In this document: piece after piece, positions 6,535 to 9,840 of the stretch
Position numbering within the stretch: the first letter of the stretch is position 1
How the letters are laid out: each line of letters begins with the position of its first letter
Origin: an uncultured Clostridia bacterium
Lineage (GTDB): Bacteria; Bacillota; Clostridia; TANB77; CAG-508
Assembly (NCBI GenBank): GCA_947589135.1
Contig: CANPZT010000042.1
Location: 1-9,840 of the forward strand
Length of the DNA: 9,840 bases
Direction: 5' to 3'
Translations under genes and position numbers: made by a program
The notes under the pieces: generated by a model
Database searches by the model: none
The model's input: only the letters and a program-made list of their open reading frames with translations
Told to the model about the DNA's origin: nothing

Positions 6535-6808
6535 TAGAAATAGTCCTTTTTGCCATACTAATAGTTTATAATAATTAAAATTCAATTTTAAGTTATAAAA
6601 TTATTTAATTAATCGGCTACGCTACATTATAAACAAATTATAAAATTAACAAATAGGCCCCTCTCAAAGCAAGTTTGAGATTCTCCCATTTGTTAATTAA
6701 ATAATTTGTAATATAATTTCACTTGCATTCATAATTAAATAATTTTATAACTTAGAATTGAAAAAAACTTATATATTAATATGTCAAAAAGTTCCGTTCC
6801 TATTGACA
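6529..6808. repeat. 280-bp imperfect palindromic (MITE-like) element
   Basis: This fills most of the 409-base gap between the divergent PBP and rsmA genes. It is nested and symmetrical about position 6670. Terminal repeats of about 35 bases start TGTCAATAG at 6529 and end CTATTGACA at 6808, with 28 of 35 positions matching. Arms 6581-6611/6732-6762 match at 30 of 31, the exception being a T/G pair. Arms 6633-6657/6685-6709 match at 22 of 25. A central 7-bp stem is 6662-6668/6674-6680 with loop GCAAG. The pattern (terminal inverted repeats, no coding capacity, under 300 bp) fits a MITE-like repeat or a long RNA hairpin. I find no convincing target-site duplication; both flanks are only A-rich. 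A more GC-rich unpaired block (TCGGCTACGCTAC, 6613-6625) breaks the left side. Confidence 0.7.
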
Positions 6809-6833
6809 CTTGAAAAAACTAGGTAAATATAAT
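6803..6833 (+). promoter_or_regulatory. Promoter of rsmA
   Basis: TTGACA (6803-6808) and a perfect TATAAT (6828-6833) are separated by 19 bases, slightly long. The -35 box is the right tip of the palindromic element and the -10 box is outside it. The start codon lies about 50 bases downstream. Confidence 0.6.
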
Positions 6834-6881
6834 AAAATTATTATATATAAAGATTTAATAATAATTTTATGGAGAATAAGT

Positions 6882-7742
6882 ATGAGTAATATAAAAAATG
6901 AAACTGAATTTATTATGAAAAAATATAACATAAAAGCAAACAAATCGTTAGGACAAAATTTCTTGATTAATGATAGCGTTGTAGAAAAAATTATAGAAAG
7001 TAGTAATATAACGAAGAATGATTTAATAATAGAAATAGGACCTGGATTAGGAACATTAACAAAAGGTTTATTAGAGCAGGCAGGAAAAGTAATTTGCATT
7101 GAACTAGATAAGAGAATGATAAATATATTAGAAGATAGATTTTCTTTATATGATAATTTTGAATTAATTAATCAAGATGTCTTAAAAGTGAATTTGCATG
7201 AATTAATAAAAAAAGAAAAGGAAATAGGTAAGATAACAAATGCAAAAATAGTTGCAAACCTTCCATATTATATTACAACACCAATTATTATGAAACTATT
7301 AGAAGAAGAATTAGATTTAGAAAGTATTACTGTTATGATACAAAAAGAAGTGGCAGATAGATTAATAGCAATTCCAGGAGAAAAAAATACAGGTGCTATT
7401 ACATATTCTGTGTTTTATTATTCAGAGACATCAAAAATTATGGAAGTTACTAAGGATTCTTTTATACCACAACCAGATGTTACATCAGAAGTTATTAAAC
7501 TTAATATTAGAAAAAATAAAACAATAGAAGTAGCAGATAAAGAATTTATGTTTAAAATTATAAAAAGTGCATTTATGCAAAGAAGAAAAACTTTGTTGAA
7601 TGCATTAGTAAACGCAAAAGTATTTCTAAATAAAGAAGAGGGAATAAATATTTTAAATGAATTAAGTTTAGATATAAATATAAGAGCAGAAAAATTAACT
7701 ATAGATGATTTTGCAAATATTGCTAATAAAATTTGTAATTAA
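6882..7742 (+). CDS. rsmA: 16S rRNA dimethyladenosine transferase (RsmA/KsgA)
   Basis: Encodes 286 aa, the normal family length. It is a cytoplasmic S-adenosylmethionine-dependent enzyme that dimethylates two adjacent adenosines near the 3' end of 16S rRNA (A1518/A1519 in E. coli numbering), a late step in 30S assembly. Visible motifs are SLGQNFL (22-28), the SAM-binding EIGPGLGTLT (51-60), the acidic IELD (73-76), NQDVLK (97-102), the catalytic NLPYYITTP (126-134), and RRKTLLNAL (234-242) in the RNA-binding C-terminal part. ATG 6882 has GGAGA (6871-6875) 6 bases upstream. The frame is open back to a TTG at 6810, but that lies within the promoter spacer. Loss of this enzyme gives kasugamycin resistance in bacteria where it has been studied. 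Confidence 0.96.
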   Translation: MSNIKNETEFIMKKYNIKANKSLGQNFLINDSVVEKIIESSNITKNDLIIEIGPGLGTLTKGLLEQAGKVICIELDKRMINILEDRFSLYDNFELINQDVLKVNLHELIKKEKEIGKITNAKIVANLPYYITTPIIMKLLEEELDLESITVMIQKEVADRLIAIPGEKNTGAITYSVFYYSETSKIMEVTKDSFIPQPDVTSEVIKLNIRKNKTIEVADKEFMFKIIKSAFMQRRKTLLNALVNAKVFLNKEEGINILNELSLDINIRAEKLTIDDFANIANKICN

Positions 7743-7872
7743 AGAGTAATTAAATTGAGTAACTATTCAAATTTTAATATATTTATTTAGGTGTTTTATA
7801 TGGAAATAAGATAGTATAGTAGCTAAAGCTGGAAGAAATTTTCAAAAAACTATTTTAATTTCTAATATTTTG

Positions 7873-7881
7873 TGTTATAAT
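7873..7881 (+). promoter_or_regulatory. Extended -10 promoter of the sortase gene
   Basis: TGTTATAAT matches the extended -10 form TGnTATAAT perfectly. The region 17 bases upstream (TTTTAA at 7853-7858) is a poor -35 box, as extended -10 promoters tolerate. It implies separate transcription from rsmA, although no strong terminator is seen after rsmA. Confidence 0.6.
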
Positions 7882-7911
7882 AGAAAAGAAGTATATAATA
7901 GGGAGAGTGCA

Positions 7912-8676
7912 ATGAATCAAATTTTAGTTACCGAAAAATTATATATTACGCCTGAATTAAAAAGGAAAAAGAAAATATACAAATTTAATTTTCTTTTATC
8001 CATTTTTTTAGTATGCATTTTAATTTCTTTATATATATACGCAGAATATGATAGAAATAAGAGTGAAGAAACATCACAAGAAATATTAGAAAATATTCAA
8101 TTAGGAGAAGATACCACAACAATTGATAATAATATATTAGTAGTTGTATTAGATGATGAAGAACAAAACAATCAAATACAACAAGAACAACAACAGGAAC
8201 AACAAGAACAAATACAACAAAATGCAAATGCAAATAGAATTGTTCAAACAACAAGTGGAGGATACAGATATGTATCAGTTGCAACTATTAATATTCCAAA
8301 ATTAAATCTTACATATCCAGTTTTAGATGGAGAGACAGATTCTGCACAAGAAACAGAAGCATTATTAAAAATTGCTCCAACAAGATTTTGGGGACCAGAA
8401 CCAAATGAGGTTGGAAACTTTTGTATAGTAGGACATAATTATAGAAATTCAAAATTTTTTAGTAAAGTTCCAACATTAGTAAATGGAGATATTATATCAA
8501 TTACAGATTTATCAGGAAGGACAATAAATTATAGAGTATATAATAAATACCAAGTTGATCCAGTTGATGTAAGTTGTACTACTCAATTAACAAACGGAAA
8601 TAAAGAAATAACATTAATCACATGTACTGATGATAGTAAACAAAGAATAGTTGTAAAAGCAAGAGAAGTAAAATAA
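7912..8676 (+). CDS. Class D-like sortase with Gln-rich linker
   Basis: Encodes 254 aa. A basic cytoplasmic N-terminus (1-23) and one membrane segment (about 26-44) precede an extracellular region with a low-complexity linker (Q85-N107, mostly Gln/Glu/Asn). The sortase barrel is at about 120-254. The catalytic triad is H175 in GHNYR, C238 in TLITCT and R245 in QRIVVKA. The TL.TC signature with VSVATINIPKLNLTYPVLDG fits class D (or related E) sortases, single-anchor enzymes that attach sorted proteins to the wall or assemble surface structures. ATG 7912 has GGGAGAG (7901-7907) just upstream; the in-frame TTG at 7870 overlaps the promoter and is rejected. No protein with an LPxTG-type sorting signal is encoded in the window, so the substrate is unknown. 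A terminator closes the unit. Confidence 0.88.
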   Translation: MNQILVTEKLYITPELKRKKKIYKFNFLLSIFLVCILISLYIYAEYDRNKSEETSQEILENIQLGEDTTTIDNNILVVVLDDEEQNNQIQQEQQQEQQEQIQQNANANRIVQTTSGGYRYVSVATINIPKLNLTYPVLDGETDSAQETEALLKIAPTRFWGPEPNEVGNFCIVGHNYRNSKFFSKVPTLVNGDIISITDLSGRTINYRVYNKYQVDPVDVSCTTQLTNGNKEITLITCTDDSKQRIVVKAREVK

Positions 8677-8718
8677 AATTATCAATACAATATAAAATAA
8701 TTATAAGATTAAGATAAT

Positions 8719-8757
8719 AAACACCTTTATATAATAAGGTGTTTTTGCTTTTTATAT
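8719..8757 (+). terminator. Intrinsic terminator after the sortase gene
   Basis: A 9-bp perfect stem (AAACACCTT at 8719-8727 with AAGGTGTTT at 8736-8744) has an 8-nt loop and is followed by a T-rich tract (TTGCTTTTTATA). Confidence 0.85.
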
Positions 8758-8860
8758 AGTAGAAAAGTAAGATTTATACATTATATAAAAAAATTTAACA
8801 AAAAATAAAAAAGAATTAACGAAATAATAAGAATCTTCATACTATAAAATAAAAAATATG

Positions 8861-8877
8861 AGGAGGACTTTATTTTG
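8861..8877 (+). promoter_or_regulatory. Ribosome binding site that decides a TTG start
   Basis: A perfect AGGAGG (8861-8866) lies 8 bases before TTG 8875-8877. No other start codon has comparable support, and the encoded MAKIIVFNNDT start looks natural for this family. The non-ATG start is therefore well supported. Confidence 0.8.
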
Positions 8878-9345
8878 GCAAAAATAATTGTTTTTAATAA
8901 TGATACTGATAGGATGGAGACATATTACAGAGGAGAATCTGAAGCAATGCCATATAATACAAATGGGACATTAAAAGTAAGGGAATTTAGAGGAAGTAGT
9001 AAATCAAATATATTATGGACAACAAAAAGAACAATGCAAAGTTGGAATAGTCAGAGATATTTGTTTGGAGCACCAATTCCAGTAGGTTTTGCTTTTAAAA
9101 GACCATATGAAGGAGGACATGGAAATCAAAGTCAACATTATGCAGGAGTTGCTTTTGATGTTGGTCAAACTTTAACATTAAGTAGAAGAACAGCTCTATG
9201 GAATAGTGCAAAAAATTCAGGAGTATGGAGTTATGTAGAACCAATTTCATTAACACCTACATGGGTACATTGGGATAAAAGGTTTCGGTACACCTGCTTG
9301 TTCAACAGGTGGATTTCCAACATTAAAAAGAGGAAGTATAAGTAA
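8875..9345 (+). CDS. M15-type zinc peptidase domain, 5' part of a frameshifted wall-hydrolase gene
   Basis: The open frame is 156 codons. Residues 1-137 look genuine; the last 19 (from R138) are out-of-frame and basic, then a TAA. The zinc-peptidase signature SxHxxGxAxD is present as SQHYAGVAFD, giving ligands H88 and D95, with the third ligand H132 in the WVHWD motif and an acidic residue E122 just before. This fits M15-type D,D-carboxypeptidases or L,D-endopeptidases that cut peptidoglycan stem peptides. There is no signal peptide or membrane segment, as in phage endolysins and some sporulation or lysis enzymes. After WDKRF the sequence continues in the +1 frame as FGTPACSTGG and the peptidoglycan-binding domain, so the intact protein would be about 226 aa. 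The cause is one extra base near 9283-9285 (TTT, where the family pattern expects TTC GGT). It may be a real mutation, a sequencing error or a recoding site. Confidence 0.75.
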   Translation: MAKIIVFNNDTDRMETYYRGESEAMPYNTNGTLKVREFRGSSKSNILWTTKRTMQSWNSQRYLFGAPIPVGFAFKRPYEGGHGNQSQHYAGVAFDVGQTLTLSRRTALWNSAKNSGVWSYVEPISLTPTWVHWDKRFRYTCLFNRWISNIKKRKYK

Positions 9346-9556
9346 TTATGTGTTAATAGCACAAGATGATTTAAATACATTAGGATACAGAACAAACGGA
9401 TTAGATGGAATTTTCGGATTAGCTACTTATAATGCTGTTTTAGCATATCAACGAGCAAAAGGGCTAACTGCAGATGGAGTTGTAGGGTGTAATACATGGC
9501 GTTCACTTCAAGAGGCAGTTGTAGGAACAGGTCCAACAAGTACAACTATAAACTAA
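9284..9556 (+). pseudogene. Peptidoglycan-binding domain, 3' part of the frameshifted wall-hydrolase gene
   Basis: Ninety codons in the +1 frame relative to the peptidase part, from FGTPACSTGGFP to a TAA stop. About 15 linker residues are followed by a PG_binding_1-type three-helix domain: LIAQDDLNTLGY, then GLDGIFGLATYNAVLAYQRA, then GLTADGVVGCNTWRSL. The order peptidase then peptidoglycan-binding domain is a common hydrolase architecture, and the reading resumes exactly where the first frame loses sense. A GTG at 9350 could in principle start a separate 68-codon product. It has no ribosome binding site and would cut off the start of the domain, so I treat this as the second half of one gene. 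Confidence 0.75.
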
Positions 9557-9632
9557 AAAATAATATATATGTTGATATTATAAAATATTTAATATATAAA
9601 TTAATTGTAATATAATAATTTTTTAATATATA

Positions 9633-9667
9633 AAAAGAAATTCTAAATTAAATTTAGAATTTCTTTT
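9633..9667. terminator. Bidirectional terminator between the peptidase gene and pflA
   Basis: A 15-bp perfect stem (9633-9647 with 9653-9667) has a 5-nt TTAAA loop, with A-tracts on the left and T-tracts on the right. It can end transcripts in both directions. It contains the pflA stop codon (9643-9645) and lies 77 bases after the peptidase gene. Confidence 0.7.
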
Positions 9668-9840
9668 GCTTTAATAATATCTTCATCTGTTGCTGGTCTA
9701 ACATTTTCTAATGGGTAATCAGTACAAAGTTTTTTCCATTTATAAGAACCCATATTATGATAAGGTAACAACTCGACTTTTTCAACATTTTTCAAAGAAG
9801 ATATAAATTCTTTTAATTTTATTAAATCTTGTTCATCATC
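9643..9840 (-). CDS. pflA: Pyruvate formate-lyase activating enzyme, C-terminal end (partial)
   Basis: Sixty-five codons and a TAG stop, read on the minus strand from the window edge. The segment LLPYHNMGSYKWKKLCTDYPLENVRPATDEDIIKAKEIL (positions 24-62 of the fragment) carries the conserved end of the radical-SAM pyruvate formate-lyase activase: LPYHNMG, a Lys/Tyr-rich W motif, then Y.LE.V.P.T. This enzyme installs the glycyl radical on pyruvate formate-lyase, implying anaerobic mixed-acid metabolism. The radical-SAM CxxxCxxC motif would lie upstream, beyond the window. A related glycyl-radical-enzyme activase is possible, but the LLPYHNMG.YKW block favours PflA. The 3' end overlaps the terminator hairpin. 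Confidence 0.85.
   Translation of the reverse strand, partial: DDEQDLIKLKEFISSLKNVEKVELLPYHNMGSYKWKKLCTDYPLENVRPATDEDIIKAKEILNLI

Noticed and set aside
6810..6881. TTG start giving a longer RsmA
   Set aside because: The extension would begin between the -35 and -10 boxes of the promoter; ATG 6882 has a proper ribosome site.
7743..7775. Possible terminator after rsmA (TTGAGTA/TATTCAA)
   Set aside because: The stem is short and imperfect with no clear T-tract; I cannot support it.
7870..7911. TTG start giving a longer sortase
   Set aside because: This codon overlaps the extended -10 element; ATG 7912 has GGGAGAG upstream.
7985..8284. Minus-strand open frame of 99 codons over the sortase linker
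   Set aside because: It is the antisense of a CAA-rich tract, giving a Val/Leu-rich run; no start signal.
9350..9556. Separate small gene starting at GTG 9350
   Set aside because: No ribosome binding site; it begins at the edge of a peptidoglycan-binding domain whose linker is encoded upstream in the same frame, so it is the second half of a frameshifted gene.

Overview
This is an AT-rich window (roughly 70% A+T or more by eye) from a low-GC Gram-positive bacterium, most likely a member of the Clostridia. The evidence is A/T-ending codons with AGA as almost the only arginine codon, AGGAGG-type ribosome binding sites, TTGACA/TATAAT promoters, and the gene set: a WalR-type regulator, MEP-pathway isoprenoid enzymes, a PASTA penicillin-binding protein, a class D-like sortase and a pyruvate formate-lyase activase. 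TGA acts as a stop (walR) and TGG encodes Trp, so the genetic code is standard. Most of the window is ordinary core genome. The unusual parts are in the non-coding DNA and in one frameshifted gene.

Layout. 1-219: 3' end of aspS, whose last codons and stop lie in one arm of a strong hairpin (185-254). 246-290: four TTGACA-like hexamers, just upstream of walR (379-1119), which has a terminator and no adjacent kinase. 1229-3264: ispG and ispH, the last two steps of the MEP pathway, probably cotranscribed, ending in a terminator. 3417-4058: a PD-(D/E)XK (Rpn/PDDEXK_2) nuclease-like gene with its own promoter. It is convergent with a class B penicillin-binding protein carrying two PASTA domains (minus strand, 6472-4187). 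6473-6881: a 409-base gene-free stretch filled mostly by a roughly 280-bp imperfect palindrome (6529-6808) with an outward-facing TTGACA at each tip. These are positioned as the -35 boxes of the PBP gene and of rsmA (6882-7742). 7912-8676: a sortase with a Gln-rich linker, followed by a terminator. 8875-9556: an M15-type zinc peptidase plus peptidoglycan-binding domain, split by a +1 frameshift at about 9283. 9643-9840 (minus): C-terminal end of pflA, sharing a terminator hairpin with the peptidase gene.

How the genes relate. The PBP, sortase, M15 peptidase and WalR all concern cell-wall synthesis or remodelling, and IspG/IspH supply the isoprenoid precursors of undecaprenyl carrier lipid. 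The genes are nevertheless mostly single units with their own promoters and terminators, so this is a loose neighbourhood rather than one operon. I see no defence system, CRISPR array, tRNA, rRNA or complete transposon. The best candidates for something undescribed are the two palindromic elements, which may be related mobile repeats that alter a protein C-terminus and supply promoter parts, and the possible recoding site in the peptidase gene.
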